This document shows, in pieces, positions 35,565 through 44,826 of a stretch of DNA of 64,000 nucleotides. The position numbers were made by a program, and so were the translations under genes. The stretch lies in NCBI RefSeq assembly GCF_016862395.1, contig NZ_BOMW01000028.1, positions 62,001 through 126,000 on the forward strand, written 5' to 3'. Below the pieces are notes generated by a model. That model searched no databases. It saw only the letters and a list, made by a program, of their open reading frames with translations, and was not told the origin of the DNA. The stretch is from Actinoplanes siamensis (GTDB taxonomy: Bacteria; Actinomycetota; Actinomycetes; Mycobacteriales; Micromonosporaceae). The number at the start of each line of letters is the position of its first letter. Position 1 is the first letter of the stretch.

Positions 35565-36464
35565 CTACTTGCCGAAACCGGCCGTCAGACCGCTGAGCAT
35601 CTGCCGCCGCCCGAGCACGTACAGCGTCAGGATCGGCAGCGTCGTCAGGACGACAGAAGCCAGCACCGCCGGGATGTTGATGTTGTACTGACCCTGGAAC
35701 GCGGTCAGCGCCAGCGGCAGCACCCGCCGCTCCGGGCTCTGCGTCAGGATCAGCGGCAGCAGGAAGCCGTTCCACACCTGCAGGCCCTGGTAGATCGTGA
35801 CGGTGACCAGCGCCGGCCGGGTCAGCGGCAGCGCCAGCCGCCACAGCGTGCCCCACTCGGTCGCCCCGTCCATCCGCATCGACTCGAAGAGCTCCTTCGG
35901 GATGTCCCGGATGAAGTTGGACAGCACGAGCACCGACAGCGGAATGGCGAACGCGATCGAGGGCAGGATGATCGCGCCCAGCGTGTCGTACATCTGCAGC
36001 TTGATGATGATCAGGTAAACCGGAATGATCACCGCCTGCAGCGGGATCGCCAACCCCATCAGGAAGACCGCGTTGACGGTACGCAGGAAGCGGCTCACCG
36101 CGCTGCCCCGCACGATCGCGTACGCCGCCATGAACGACACCAGGATCGCCGGGGCGACCGCGCCGACCGTGACGATCACACTGTTGAAGAAGTACCGGAC
36201 GAAGTGGTTCTCCAGGACGAACCGGTAGTTCTCCAGGGTGGGCTTCGCGGGCGGGACGAGCGGGTTGGTGGAGAAGTAGTCGGCCTGCAGCTTGAAGCTG
36301 GTGATCACGATCCAGTAGATCGGGACCAGCACCACCACCAGCCAGATCCAGCCGGCCAGGCCGCCGAGCCAGTTGTACTGCAGGAACTTGGGACGCCGGC
36401 CGGTGGCCGGGGGCGCCGCGTGAGCCGCCCGCCCGGTCTGCCGGTTGTCGAGCACGGTGGCCAT
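35565..36464 (-). CDS. bxlG: Sugar ABC transporter permease (MalG-like)
   Basis: A 299-residue permease with six helices; helix 1 is about 37-56. The EAA-type coupling loop reads ELFESMRMDGATEWGTLWRL (about 190-210), contacting an ATPase. No ATPase gene is in the operon, so a shared MsiK-type multi-sugar ATPase encoded elsewhere is expected, as in Streptomyces. The start follows GGAGGG within the end of the preceding gene, 1 bp after its stop. The symbol rests on cluster resemblance to bxlEFGA. Confidence 0.88.
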   Translation of the reverse strand: MATVLDNRQTGRAAHAAPPATGRRPKFLQYNWLGGLAGWIWLVVVLVPIYWIVITSFKLQADYFSTNPLVPPAKPTLENYRFVLENHFVRYFFNSVIVTVGAVAPAILVSFMAAYAIVRGSAVSRFLRTVNAVFLMGLAIPLQAVIIPVYLIIIKLQMYDTLGAIILPSIAFAIPLSVLVLSNFIRDIPKELFESMRMDGATEWGTLWRLALPLTRPALVTVTIYQGLQVWNGFLLPLILTQSPERRVLPLALTAFQGQYNINIPAVLASVVLTTLPILTLYVLGRRQMLSGLTAGFGK

Positions 36465-36465
36465 C

Positions 36466-37392
36466 TCAGATTCCCTCCAGCTGGCTTTCGGCCGCGTCCC
36501 GGCCGCCGAGCCGGCGCACCAGCAGGGCCAGGCCCAGTCCGAGCAGGACCAGGATCACCGCGATGACACTGGCCGGGCCCATCAGGGCGGACCGGAAACC
36601 GCGCTGGTACATGTCGACCGCGAGGGCCCGGGTGGCGTCGCCGGGACCGCCGGCGGTGAGCACCCAGATCAGGTCGAAGAAGGTCAGCGAGCCGACCACC
36701 ATCAGCGTCGACGATGTGATGATCGTGTACTTCAGCTGCGGCAGCGTGATGCTGAAGAACTTGCGGACCCGGCCCGCGCCGTCGATCTCCGCGGCCTCGT
36801 ACATCGAGGTCGGGATCTGCCGGACGCCACCTTGGTAGATCAGCGAGTGGAACGGGATCCACTGCCAGGACACCACGAAGATCACCACGCCGACGGCGAG
36901 CTTGCTCTCGCCGAGCCAGTCCTGCTGGAGGAAGCCCCAGCCGAGACCGGCGCCGAGCCCGAAGTTCGGGTCCAGCAGCATCTTGTAGGTGATCGCGATG
37001 GCCGCCTGGCTGAGCAGCAGCGGGATGAAGAACAGGACCGCGAGCACGCCGCGGTAGCGCTTGTGCGCCGCGATGAAGACCCCGATCAGGATCGAGAGCG
37101 GGGTCTGCGCCAACCAGGACAACGCCATGATCAGGAAGGTGATCCAGAGCGCGTGCGGCAGCCCCGGGTCGGACAGCACGCTCTTCCAGCTGTCCAGCCC
37201 GGTGAACGGGATGTCCTGGGTGAGGCCGCTCCACGACGAGAAGCTCAGCACCAGCACACCGAAGAGCGGGATGATCCCGAAGATCGTGAACGCGACCAGT
37301 GCCGGCCACGCCATCCAGGAGACGGAGCCGCTCCGCGCGCCGCTGGACGCGGCGGGCGGAGCGGACCGCACTGCGGGCGGTGCAATCGTCAT
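36466..37392 (-). CDS. bxlF: Sugar ABC transporter permease (MalF-like)
   Basis: A 308-residue permease with six helices. The cytosolic loop SMYEAAEIDGAGRVRKFFSI (about 195-215) is the EAA motif. ATG at 37392 overlaps the binding-protein stop as ATGA; the longer open frame running to 38415 is an artefact. It forms the importer channel with the MalG-like protein. Confidence 0.9.
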   Translation of the reverse strand: MTIAPPAVRSAPPAASSGARSGSVSWMAWPALVAFTIFGIIPLFGVLVLSFSSWSGLTQDIPFTGLDSWKSVLSDPGLPHALWITFLIMALSWLAQTPLSILIGVFIAAHKRYRGVLAVLFFIPLLLSQAAIAITYKMLLDPNFGLGAGLGWGFLQQDWLGESKLAVGVVIFVVSWQWIPFHSLIYQGGVRQIPTSMYEAAEIDGAGRVRKFFSITLPQLKYTIITSSTLMVVGSLTFFDLIWVLTAGGPGDATRALAVDMYQRGFRSALMGPASVIAVILVLLGLGLALLVRRLGGRDAAESQLEGI

Positions 37393-38714
37393 TTGCCGAT
37401 GACCGCGTTCATGTTGGTGGCGAACTGCTGCGGGCTGATCTGCAGCTGGAACAGCTTGGAGATGTTGTCCAGCAGCGTCTCGGCAGCGGTCGGGCTCAGC
37501 GCCTGGTCCCAGGACTGGGCGAAGTTGCCGGCCTTGCTCGACACGTCGTAGATGAAGTTGAGGAAGTCCTTGTCCGGCGAGGACGCCAGCTTGGCGTTCG
37601 AGCCCTGGACGATCGGCACGCCGCCGGACTCGATCCAGCCCTGCTGCTCGGTGTCGTCGAGCAGGCTGGCGAAGAACTTCTTCGCGGTCTCCTTCTGCTT
37701 CTCGGAGGCCTTCGAGTAGATCGACAGGTACTGGCCGGCGTTGCCGACGGTGTTGCTCGGGTCGCCCTTGCCGCCGTCGACGGCCGGGAAGTTGAAGTAG
37801 CCGAGCTTGCCGTCCTTGATGAAGTTGCCGCCGTCGGCCTTGATGATGCCGTACGACCAGCTGCCGTGCAGTTCCATCGCGGCCTTGCCGCGGTAGAGCA
37901 GCGCCTGGTCGGCGTTCGAGTCGGCGGTGACCGAGGAGAAGCCCTTGACGAAGCCCTTGGCGTTGATCAGCTCCTGGATCTTGGTGAGGCCCTCGATGGC
38001 GGCCGGGTTGCTCCAGGCGTCCTTCTGGCCGTCGTAGGCGTTGTTGAACACCTCGGGGCCGCCGATCCGGTCGAAGAGGAACTCCAGCCACATCATGTTG
38101 GTCCACCGCGACTGCCCGGCCAGCGAGAAGGGCGCGACGCCCTTGTCGTTGAACTTGGGCAGGATGCTCATCAGCTCGGACCAGGTCTGCGGCGGGTTCT
38201 GCACGCCGCACTTCTCGAAGACTTCCTTGTTGTACAGCATGATGATCGGCTGCACGGTCTCGGCCGGCATCGCGTAGATCTTGCCGTCGACCGTGGCCGG
38301 GCCGAAGGACGACTTGAACAGCCGGTCCTTGACCGCGGCGTTCTGTGCGAACCAGTCGGTCAGGTCGTCGACCTGTCCGTTCTGGACGTAGCTCTTGAGA
38401 CCGCCGCCGCCCCAACCCCAGATGATGGTCGGGGCTTGGCCGGCGCCGAGCGCGGTCTTCAGCTTGTCCTTGTACGTGTCGTTCTGGAAGGTGGTGACCT
38501 TCACCTGGTTGCCGGAGCCGGCCTTGTTGAACCGGTCCACCGCGCCCTGCCGGATCGGCTCGCCGGGCGGGCCGCTGAGGAACCAGTAGCTGGCGGCGTC
38601 AGCACCGCCGGAGCCGCCGCCGGAGGTGTCCGCCGGGCCCGAGTTGCCGCAGGCGGCGAGACCGGTGGCCGCGGCCGCACCCGCGGAGAGACTCAGAAAA
38701 TTCCTGCGCTTCAC
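37389..38714 (-). CDS. bxlE: Sugar ABC transporter substrate-binding lipoprotein
   Basis: A 441-residue family-1 sugar receptor. The signal peptide is MKRRNFLSLSAGAAAATGL with lipobox LAAC (Cys22); twin arginines sit at residues 3-4. Binding-site regions include PTIIWGWGGGGLKSYV, MPAETVQPIIMLYNKEVFEK and MELHGSWSYGII. The GTG start has GGAG 7 bases upstream. It heads a three-gene operon and is divergent from the GH3 enzyme that would cut the imported or external oligosaccharide. Xylobiose is the favoured ligand by synteny; cello- or other beta-oligosaccharides remain possible. Confidence 0.9.
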   Translation of the reverse strand: MKRRNFLSLSAGAAAATGLAACGNSGPADTSGGGSGGADAASYWFLSGPPGEPIRQGAVDRFNKAGSGNQVKVTTFQNDTYKDKLKTALGAGQAPTIIWGWGGGGLKSYVQNGQVDDLTDWFAQNAAVKDRLFKSSFGPATVDGKIYAMPAETVQPIIMLYNKEVFEKCGVQNPPQTWSELMSILPKFNDKGVAPFSLAGQSRWTNMMWLEFLFDRIGGPEVFNNAYDGQKDAWSNPAAIEGLTKIQELINAKGFVKGFSSVTADSNADQALLYRGKAAMELHGSWSYGIIKADGGNFIKDGKLGYFNFPAVDGGKGDPSNTVGNAGQYLSIYSKASEKQKETAKKFFASLLDDTEQQGWIESGGVPIVQGSNAKLASSPDKDFLNFIYDVSSKAGNFAQSWDQALSPTAAETLLDNISKLFQLQISPQQFATNMNAVIGK

Positions 38715-38790
38715 GCTTTTCTCCGTACTCGAAGCTAGCCACGGCAGGCCGCGGCGGGTGATATTCGATGGCGACGGCGGTCACCGAGTT

Positions 38791-38804
38791 CCGGAACTTT
38801 CGAG
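38791..38804 (-). promoter_or_regulatory. Operator copy 2 of the CGAAAGTTNCGG motif (importer promoter)
   Basis: On the minus strand it reads CTCGAAAGTTCCGG, 77 bp upstream of the binding-protein start and on its coding strand. It shares the core with the copies at 34047 and 38950. Confidence 0.6.
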
Positions 38805-38817
38805 TGACAGCCGCAAA

Positions 38818-38837
38818 TTAACGCGAGGTTTCGTTAA
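38818..38837. promoter_or_regulatory. Inverted repeat TTAACG-N8-CGTTAA
   Basis: Six-base perfect arms (38818-38823, 38832-38837) around 8 bases, midway in the 268-bp divergent gap. The right arm also forms CGTTAACG. It recalls the GTTAA-containing palindrome before the LacI gene, so it may be a second common site. Confidence 0.45.
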
Positions 38838-38949
38838 CGTAGGGTTTCGCTGTGACGGGTGTCAAGGCCCTTGCCGTAACCGTGCCTGGAGCGCGAGAGT
38901 AGGCACCGTCGGCGACCCTTCCCGGTGCGCCGGCGCGCATCTCAAGGCA

Positions 38950-38964
38950 CCCGAAAGTTTCGGG
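38950..38964 (+). promoter_or_regulatory. Operator copy 3: perfect dyad CCCGAAA-G-TTTCGGG
   Basis: A perfect 15-base palindrome ending 18 bp before the TTG start of the GH3 gene. It lies between any upstream promoter and the ribosome site, so bound repressor would block transcription. It is the best-formed of the three copies and probably the strongest. Confidence 0.7.
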
Positions 38965-38982
38965 AACCCCTCGGAGGAAACG

Positions 38983-41355
38983 TTGACCACAGAACAGGTG
39001 ACCCAGCCGTGGCGCGACCCGGCGCTGCCCGTCGCCGACCGCGTCGAGGCGCTGCTCGCCGAGATGACCCTCGAGGAGAAGGTCGCGCAGCTGGGCAGCC
39101 GCTGGGTCGGCAACGACATGGGCGACGCCGGGCACGAGGAGGGCTACGACCCGGACGAGCAGCACAACGTGGCCCCCATGCAGGACGTCTTCGCGGCCGG
39201 CGGGACGGTCCCGCTCGAGGACGCGGCACGGCACGGCCTCGGCCATCTCACCCGGGTGTACGGCAGCGTCCCGCTCACCCCGGCCGAGGGCGCCGCCGAG
39301 CTCATCCGCCAGCAGCGCGTGGTGATGTCCTCCCGGCTCGGTGTCCCGGCGCTGGTCCACGAGGAGTGCCTGACCGGTTTCACGGCGCTCGGCGCGACCG
39401 TCTACCCGGCCGCGATCGCCTGGGGCGCCACGTTCGACCCGGAGCTGATCGAGCGGATGGCCACCGCGATCGGCCGGGACATGGCCGCGCTCGGCGTGCA
39501 CCAGGGCCTGTCCCCGGTGCTCGACGTGGTCCGCGACTACCGGTGGGGACGCGTCGAGGAGACCATCGGCGAGGATCCGTACCTGGTGTCGATGGTCGGT
39601 TCGGCGTACGTCCGCGGCCTGCAGAACGGCGGGGTGATCGCCACCCTCAAGCACTTCGCGGGGTACTCCGCCTCGCGCGGCGCGCGCAACCACGGCCCGG
39701 TGCCGATGGGCCGCCGTGAGCTGATCGACCTGATCCTGCCGCCGTTCGAGACAGCGGTCCGGCTCGGCGGCGCCCGCTCGGTGATGAACTCCTACTCCGA
39801 TGTCGACGGTGTGCCGGCCGGCGCCGACTCCTGGCTGCTCACCGAGGTGCTGCGGGACGAGTGGGGCTTCACCGGCACGGTCGTCTCGGACTACTGGGCG
39901 ATCCCGTTCCTGGCGCTGATGCACGGCGTCGCCGAGGACAACACCGACGCCGGCGCGCAGGCCCTGGCCGCCGGCATCGACGTGGAGCTGCCGGACACCA
40001 TCGGGTACGGCGCCGGCCTGGTCGAGCGGGTCCGCCGCGGCGAGGTGCCGGAGGAGCACGTCGACCGGGCCGCCCGCCGCCTGCTCACCCAGAAGGCCGA
40101 GCTGGGCCTGCTCGACCCGGGCTGGACGCCGGAGGCCTCGGTGAGCGCCGCCGGGCACACCGACCTGAACGCGCCGGAGAACCAGCAGATCGCGACCGAC
40201 CTGGCGGAGCGCTCGATCGTGCTGCTGGAGCAGGGCAGCGCGCTGCCGGTCACCGAGCCGTTGCGGATCGCCGCGATCGGCCCGTGCGCCGACGACGCCC
40301 GCACCTTCCTCGGCTGCTACGCGTTCCCCAACCACGTGCTGCCCCGCTATCCGCAGCTCGGTCTCGGGCTGGAGATCCCGACCGCGCTGGACGGCCTGCG
40401 CGCCGAGTTCCCGGCCGGCGACATCGTCCACGCCAAGGGCTGCGAGGTCAGCGGTGACGACCGGTCCGGTTTCGCCGAGGCGGTCGAAGCGGCCCGCGGC
40501 GCCGACCTGGCGGTGGTGTTCGTCGGCGACCTGGCCGGTCTGTTCGGCAAGGGCACCTCCGGCGAGGGCTGCGACGCCGAGGACCTGCGGCTGCCGGGCG
40601 TGCAGCCGGAGCTGATCGAGGAGCTGCTGGCCACCGGCACGCCGCTGGTCGTGGTCGTGGTCTCCGGCCGGCCGTACGCGCTCGGCGACCTGGAGGGCCG
40701 GGTGGAAGGGCTGGTGCAGGCCTTCATGCCCGGTCAGGCCGGCGGCGCCGCGATCGCCGGTGTGCTCAGCGGCCGGGTCCAGCCCACCGGCAAGCTGCCG
40801 GTGCAGATCCCCCGGCACCCGGGCGGGCAGCCGGGCACCTACCTGCAGCCGATCCTGGGCGCCACGCACAGCGGGGTCAGCAACCTGGACCCGACGCCGC
40901 TCTACCCGTTCGGCCACGGCCGGTCGTACACCACGTTCGAGGTGGACGACCTGCGGCTGGACACGGAGACCGCGCCCACCGACGGCGAGTTCACCGCTAC
41001 CGTGCGGGTGCGCAACACCGGCGAGCGCGACGGCGCCGAGGTGGTGCAGCTCTACCTCTGCGACCCGGTCGCCCAGGTCACCCGCCCGGTCCGGCAGCTG
41101 ACCGGTTTCCAGCGCGTCGAGCTGGCCGCCGGCGCCGCCGCCGAGGTGACGTTCCGGGTACACACCGACCGGGCCGCGTTCGCCGGCCGGGACCTGCGCC
41201 GCGTGGTGGAGCCGGGCGAGCTGCGGGTGCTCGCCGGCACCTCGGCCGGGGACCTGCCGCTGCAGGCCACCGTCCGGCTGACCGGACCGGCCCGCCCGGC
41301 CGGCGCGGACCGCCGGCTCACCACCCCCGCGCAGGTCCGGCCGATCCAGGGCTGA
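38983..41355 (+). CDS. bxlA: Glycoside hydrolase family 3 beta-xylosidase/beta-glucosidase
   Basis: A 790-residue GH3 enzyme. There is no signal peptide, so it should act in the cytosol on imported oligosaccharide. The N-terminal barrel carries GVPALVHEECLTGFTALGAT, GVHQGLSPVLDVVRDYRWGR and LKHFAGYSASRGARNHGPV. The nucleophile is Asp303 in TVVSDYWAI. The C-terminal alpha/beta sandwich (from about 415) and a fibronectin-III-like end domain (from about 660) follow. The TTG at 38983 is chosen for its GGAGG five bases upstream. The sequence pattern resembles Streptomyces BxlA proteins. Confidence 0.9.
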   Translation: MTTEQVTQPWRDPALPVADRVEALLAEMTLEEKVAQLGSRWVGNDMGDAGHEEGYDPDEQHNVAPMQDVFAAGGTVPLEDAARHGLGHLTRVYGSVPLTPAEGAAELIRQQRVVMSSRLGVPALVHEECLTGFTALGATVYPAAIAWGATFDPELIERMATAIGRDMAALGVHQGLSPVLDVVRDYRWGRVEETIGEDPYLVSMVGSAYVRGLQNGGVIATLKHFAGYSASRGARNHGPVPMGRRELIDLILPPFETAVRLGGARSVMNSYSDVDGVPAGADSWLLTEVLRDEWGFTGTVVSDYWAIPFLALMHGVAEDNTDAGAQALAAGIDVELPDTIGYGAGLVERVRRGEVPEEHVDRAARRLLTQKAELGLLDPGWTPEASVSAAGHTDLNAPENQQIATDLAERSIVLLEQGSALPVTEPLRIAAIGPCADDARTFLGCYAFPNHVLPRYPQLGLGLEIPTALDGLRAEFPAGDIVHAKGCEVSGDDRSGFAEAVEAARGADLAVVFVGDLAGLFGKGTSGEGCDAEDLRLPGVQPELIEELLATGTPLVVVVVSGRPYALGDLEGRVEGLVQAFMPGQAGGAAIAGVLSGRVQPTGKLPVQIPRHPGGQPGTYLQPILGATHSGVSNLDPTPLYPFGHGRSYTTFEVDDLRLDTETAPTDGEFTATVRVRNTGERDGAEVVQLYLCDPVAQVTRPVRQLTGFQRVELAAGAAAEVTFRVHTDRAAFAGRDLRRVVEPGELRVLAGTSAGDLPLQATVRLTGPARPAGADRRLTTPAQVRPIQG

Positions 41356-41382
41356 CCCGCCGGGGCCCGGTCCCCGGTCCAT

Positions 41383-41426
41383 CGACGACGAGCTGCTGGA
41401 CGCGCCCGCCCGGCAGCTCGTCGTCG
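41383..41426. terminator. Hairpin terminator after the GH3 gene
   Basis: CGACGACGAGCTGC (41383-41396) and its exact complement (41413-41426) give a 14-bp stem with a 16-base loop, starting 28 bp after the GH3 stop. It isolates the sugar locus from the polyamine genes downstream. Confidence 0.8.
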
Positions 41427-41622
41427 TGGCGGGCGGAGGACGGCCGGACGAACGCCGGAAACCCGGGCCGCGTCCGTGCGACGGTGGGGACGGCAACCGG
41501 CCACGACGCGGCCGGAACGCACACCTCGCCGAACACGGAAAAATGCCTGTGCCCCCTTGTTCGCCACGGAATCAGCGGAAAAGATGGGGCAGCATTCGCT
41601 GATCCCCTTACCTGGAGGCCGG

Positions 41623-43059
41623 ATGACCGCCAAGCAGACCCTGCACAATTTCATCGGCGGCGCCGCGGTCGCGCCGGCCGGGGGACGGTATTCCGACCTC
41701 GTCGACCCGGCCACCGGCGAGGTCTTCGCCTCCGCCCCGGTCTCCGGCCCCGAGGACGTCGACCGCGCCATGTCGGCGGCCGCCACCGCGTTCGAGGGCT
41801 GGCGCGACACCACCCCGGCCGACCGGCAGCGGGCGCTGCTGAAGTTCGCCGACGCGGTCGAGGCGCGGGCCGGCGAGCTGGTCGCCGCCGAGTCGCGAAA
41901 CACCGGCAAGCCGCTCGGCCTGACCGCCAGCGAGGAGCTGCCGCCCGCCGTCGACCAGCTCCGGTTCTTCGCCGGCGCGGCCCGCCTGCTCGAAGGCCGC
42001 TCCGCCGGGCAGTACCTGAACGGTTTCGAGAGCTACGTGCGCCGCGAGCCGGTCGGCGTCTGCGCGCAGGTCACCCCGTGGAACTACCCGCTGATGATGG
42101 CGGTCTGGAAGATCGCGCCGGCGCTGGCCGCGGGCAACACCGTGGTGCTCAAGCCGTCCGACACCACACCTGTCACGTCGGTCCTGCTGGCCGAGATCGC
42201 CGCCGAGTTCTTCCCGGCCGGCGTGTTCAACGTGGTCCTCGGCGACCGGGACACCGGCCGCGCGCTGGTCGAGCACCGGACGCCGCAGATGGTGTCGATC
42301 ACCGGCTCGGTGCGCGCCGGCATGGAGGTGGCCGGCAGCGCCGCGGCCGATCTCAAGCGCACCCACCTGGAGCTGGGCGGCAAGGCCCCGGTCGTGGTCT
42401 TCGAGGACGCCGACGTCGCCGCGGCCGCCGCCGACATCGCGGTCGGCGGCTACTTCAACGCCGGCCAGGACTGCACCGCCGCCACCCGGGTGCTGGTCGC
42501 CCCGGCGATCTACGCCGACTTCGTGGCCGCCCTCGCCGAGCAGGCCAGAAACACCAGGACCGGGCAGCCGGACGACGAGGACGTGCTCTACGGCCCGGTC
42601 AACAACGCGGGCCAGCTGGCCCGGGTGACCGGCTTCATCGACCGCCTGCCCGACCACGCCACGATCGAGGCGGGTGGCGCCCGGGTCGGCGACCGCGGCT
42701 TCTTCTTCTCACCGACCGTCGTGGCCGGACTCCGCCAGCAGGACGAGATCATCCAGAACGAGGTGTTCGGACCGGTCATCACGGTGCAGCGGTTCACCGA
42801 CGAGGACGAGGCGGTCCGCCTGGCCAACGGCGTCGACTACGCCCTCGCCTCCAGCGTCTGGACCAGGGACCACGGCCGTGCCATGCGGATGACGCAACGG
42901 CTCGACTTCGGCTGCGTCTGGGTGAACTGCCACATCCCGCTGGTCGCCGAGATGCCGCACGGCGGCTTCAAGCACTCCGGGCACGGCAAGGACCTCTCGG
43001 TGTACGGCCTGGAGGACTACACCCGGATCAAGCACGTCATGCACAACGTAGGGGCCTGA
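41623..43059 (+). CDS. Gamma-aminobutyraldehyde / aldehyde dehydrogenase
   Basis: A 478-residue NAD-dependent aldehyde dehydrogenase of the PatD/PuuC type, oxidising 4-aminobutanal to GABA. Seen: CAQVTPWNYPLMMAVWKIAP (about 147), the active Glu in LELGGKAPVVVFEDAD (about 255) and Cys in NAGQDCTAATRVLV (about 288). It ends with GHGKDLSVYGLEDYTRIKHV, a tail typical of this subgroup. ATG at 41623 has GGAGG upstream. It starts a four-gene operon with GABA transaminase, an AsnC regulator and an FAD oxidoreductase. Confidence 0.92.
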   Translation: MTAKQTLHNFIGGAAVAPAGGRYSDLVDPATGEVFASAPVSGPEDVDRAMSAAATAFEGWRDTTPADRQRALLKFADAVEARAGELVAAESRNTGKPLGLTASEELPPAVDQLRFFAGAARLLEGRSAGQYLNGFESYVRREPVGVCAQVTPWNYPLMMAVWKIAPALAAGNTVVLKPSDTTPVTSVLLAEIAAEFFPAGVFNVVLGDRDTGRALVEHRTPQMVSITGSVRAGMEVAGSAAADLKRTHLELGGKAPVVVFEDADVAAAAADIAVGGYFNAGQDCTAATRVLVAPAIYADFVAALAEQARNTRTGQPDDEDVLYGPVNNAGQLARVTGFIDRLPDHATIEAGGARVGDRGFFFSPTVVAGLRQQDEIIQNEVFGPVITVQRFTDEDEAVRLANGVDYALASSVWTRDHGRAMRMTQRLDFGCVWVNCHIPLVAEMPHGGFKHSGHGKDLSVYGLEDYTRIKHVMHNVGA

Positions 43060-43062
43060 GCC

Positions 43063-44337
43063 GTGTCACATTCGGCTGACCTGCACAAACGCCGCCTCGC
43101 CGCGGTCGCGCGCGGGGTCGGCTCGACCATCTCGTCGTACGTCGCGCAGGCCGGCGGCGGCACGCTCACCGACGTCGACGGCCGGGAGTGGATCGACTTC
43201 GCGTCCGGCATCGCGGTCACCAACGTCGGCAACGCCGCGCCGAAGGTGGTCGAGGCGGTCCGCGCGCAGGTCGAGCGGTTCACCCACACCTGCTTCATGG
43301 TCGCGCCGTACGAGTCCTACGTGGCGGTCTGCGAGCAGCTGATCGAGTTGACCCCGGGCTCGTACGAGAAGCGGGCCGCGCTGTTCAACTCCGGCGCCGA
43401 GGCGGTGGAGAACGCCGTCAAGATCGCGCGGCACGCCACCGGCCGGCAGGCGGTCGTGGTGTTCGACCACGCGTACCACGGCCGGACCAACCTGACCATG
43501 GCGCTGACCGCGAAGAACATGCCGTACAAGCACCGGTTCGGCCCGTTCGCGCCGGAGGTCTACCGCGCGCCGATGTCGTACCCGCTGCGCGACGGCGGGC
43601 TGGACGGCGCCGAAGCGGCCCGCCGGGCGATCGACGTGATCGAGAAGCAGGTCGGCGCCGGCAACGTGGCGGCCGTGCTGATCGAGCCGATCCAGGGTGA
43701 GGGCGGCTTCGTCGTACCGGCGCCGGGTTTCCTGCCGGCGCTCGCCGCCTGGGCGGCCGAGGCCGGCGCGGTCTTCATCGCCGACGAGATCCAGACCGGT
43801 TTCTGCCGGACCGGGCAGTGGTTCGCGTCGGAGCACGAGAACCTCACGCCGGACCTGATCACCACGGCCAAGGGGATGGGCGGCGGCCTGCCGATCGCGG
43901 GCGTCGTGGGCCGCGCCGAGCTGATGGACGCCGTGCACGCGGGCGGCCTGGGCGGCACCTACGGCGGCAACCCGGTGGCCTGTGCCGCCGCGCTGGCAGC
44001 CGTCGAGACCATGCGCGAGCTGGACCTGGCCTCGGCCGCGCGGCGCATCGAGTCGATCCTGGTCCCCGCCCTGGTCGCGATCAACGATCAAGATCAAGGG
44101 ATTGCGGAGGTACGCGGCCGGGGCGCGATGATCGCGATCGAGCTCGTGACGCCCGGTGGCAACGAGCCCGACCCGCTGCGCACGGCAGCCGTGTCCAAGG
44201 CCTGTCACGACGCCGGCCTGCTCACGCTGACCTGCGGAACCTACGGCAACGTGCTCCGTTTCCTGCCACCTTTGGTGATTCCCGACGCGGACCTCCACCG
44301 CGGGCTGGACATTCTGCGCGAAGCTCTCCGGAACTAG
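43063..44337 (+). CDS. gabT: 4-aminobutyrate aminotransferase
   Basis: A 424-residue PLP-dependent class III aminotransferase moving the amino group of GABA to 2-oxoglutarate. The PLP-phosphate loop is LFNSGAEAVENAVKIARHAT (about 107-126), the YHGRTNLTMALT block follows, and IADEIQTGFCRTGQW precedes the Schiff-base Lys in TTAKGMGGGLPIAG (about 271). The GTG start is 3 bp after the dehydrogenase stop. With the dehydrogenase it turns aminobutanal into succinic semialdehyde. Confidence 0.93.
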   Translation: MSHSADLHKRRLAAVARGVGSTISSYVAQAGGGTLTDVDGREWIDFASGIAVTNVGNAAPKVVEAVRAQVERFTHTCFMVAPYESYVAVCEQLIELTPGSYEKRAALFNSGAEAVENAVKIARHATGRQAVVVFDHAYHGRTNLTMALTAKNMPYKHRFGPFAPEVYRAPMSYPLRDGGLDGAEAARRAIDVIEKQVGAGNVAAVLIEPIQGEGGFVVPAPGFLPALAAWAAEAGAVFIADEIQTGFCRTGQWFASEHENLTPDLITTAKGMGGGLPIAGVVGRAELMDAVHAGGLGGTYGGNPVACAAALAAVETMRELDLASAARRIESILVPALVAINDQDQGIAEVRGRGAMIAIELVTPGGNEPDPLRTAAVSKACHDAGLLTLTCGTYGNVLRFLPPLVIPDADLHRGLDILREALRN

Positions 44338-44370
44338 CTCAAGCGTGTGCTCCCAGGGAAGAATCGCGCC

Positions 44371-44826
44371 GTGAGCGACACGGGCCTCGACGAGATCAAC
44401 AAGCAGATCATCGATCACCTGCAGCGCGACGGGCGGATGTCGTACGCCACGCTGGCCAAGACGATCGGGCTGTCCGAGGCCGCTGTGCGCCAGCGCGTGC
44501 AGCGGCTGCTGGACAACGGCCTGATGCAGATCGTCGCGGTCACCGACCCGCTCACGCTCGGCTTCGCCCGGCAGGCGATGGTGGGCCTGCGGGTGAACGG
44601 GGACCTCCGGGAGATCGCCGACAAGCTGGCGGCGATCCCCGAGGTCGACTACGTGGTGATCTGCGCCGGGCGGTACGACCTGCTGGTCGAGCTGGTCTGC
44701 ACCGACGACGCGCACCTGCTCGACCTGCTCAACGACAAGGTCCGGGCGATCGAGGGCGTCTGCGCCGTCGACACGTTCATGTACCTCAAGCTCGCCAAAC
44801 AGACCTACGCCTGGGGAACCCGATAG
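44371..44826 (+). CDS. AsnC/Lrp-family transcriptional regulator
   Basis: A 151-residue feast/famine regulator. The DNA-binding part is DEINKQIIDHLQRDGRMSYA then LSEAAVRQRVQRLLDNGLM. The RAM ligand domain ends with VCAVDTFMYLKLAKQTYAWG. GTG at 44371 is preceded by AGGGAAG. It sits inside the catabolic operon, abutting the FAD enzyme, and likely controls it in response to an amino acid or polyamine. Confidence 0.92.
   Translation: MSDTGLDEINKQIIDHLQRDGRMSYATLAKTIGLSEAAVRQRVQRLLDNGLMQIVAVTDPLTLGFARQAMVGLRVNGDLREIADKLAAIPEVDYVVICAGRYDLLVELVCTDDAHLLDLLNDKVRAIEGVCAVDTFMYLKLAKQTYAWGTR

Noticed and set aside
35464-36566. 367-residue plus-strand frame rich in Arg/Gln/Asp over the permease gene
   Set aside because: Antisense to a permease with six helices and an EAA motif; typical shadow frame.
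38818-41496. 892-residue antisense open frame over the GH3 gene
   Set aside because: It lies opposite a clear GH3 enzyme, has arginine/glycine/valine-rich composition without motifs, and results from GC-biased third positions.
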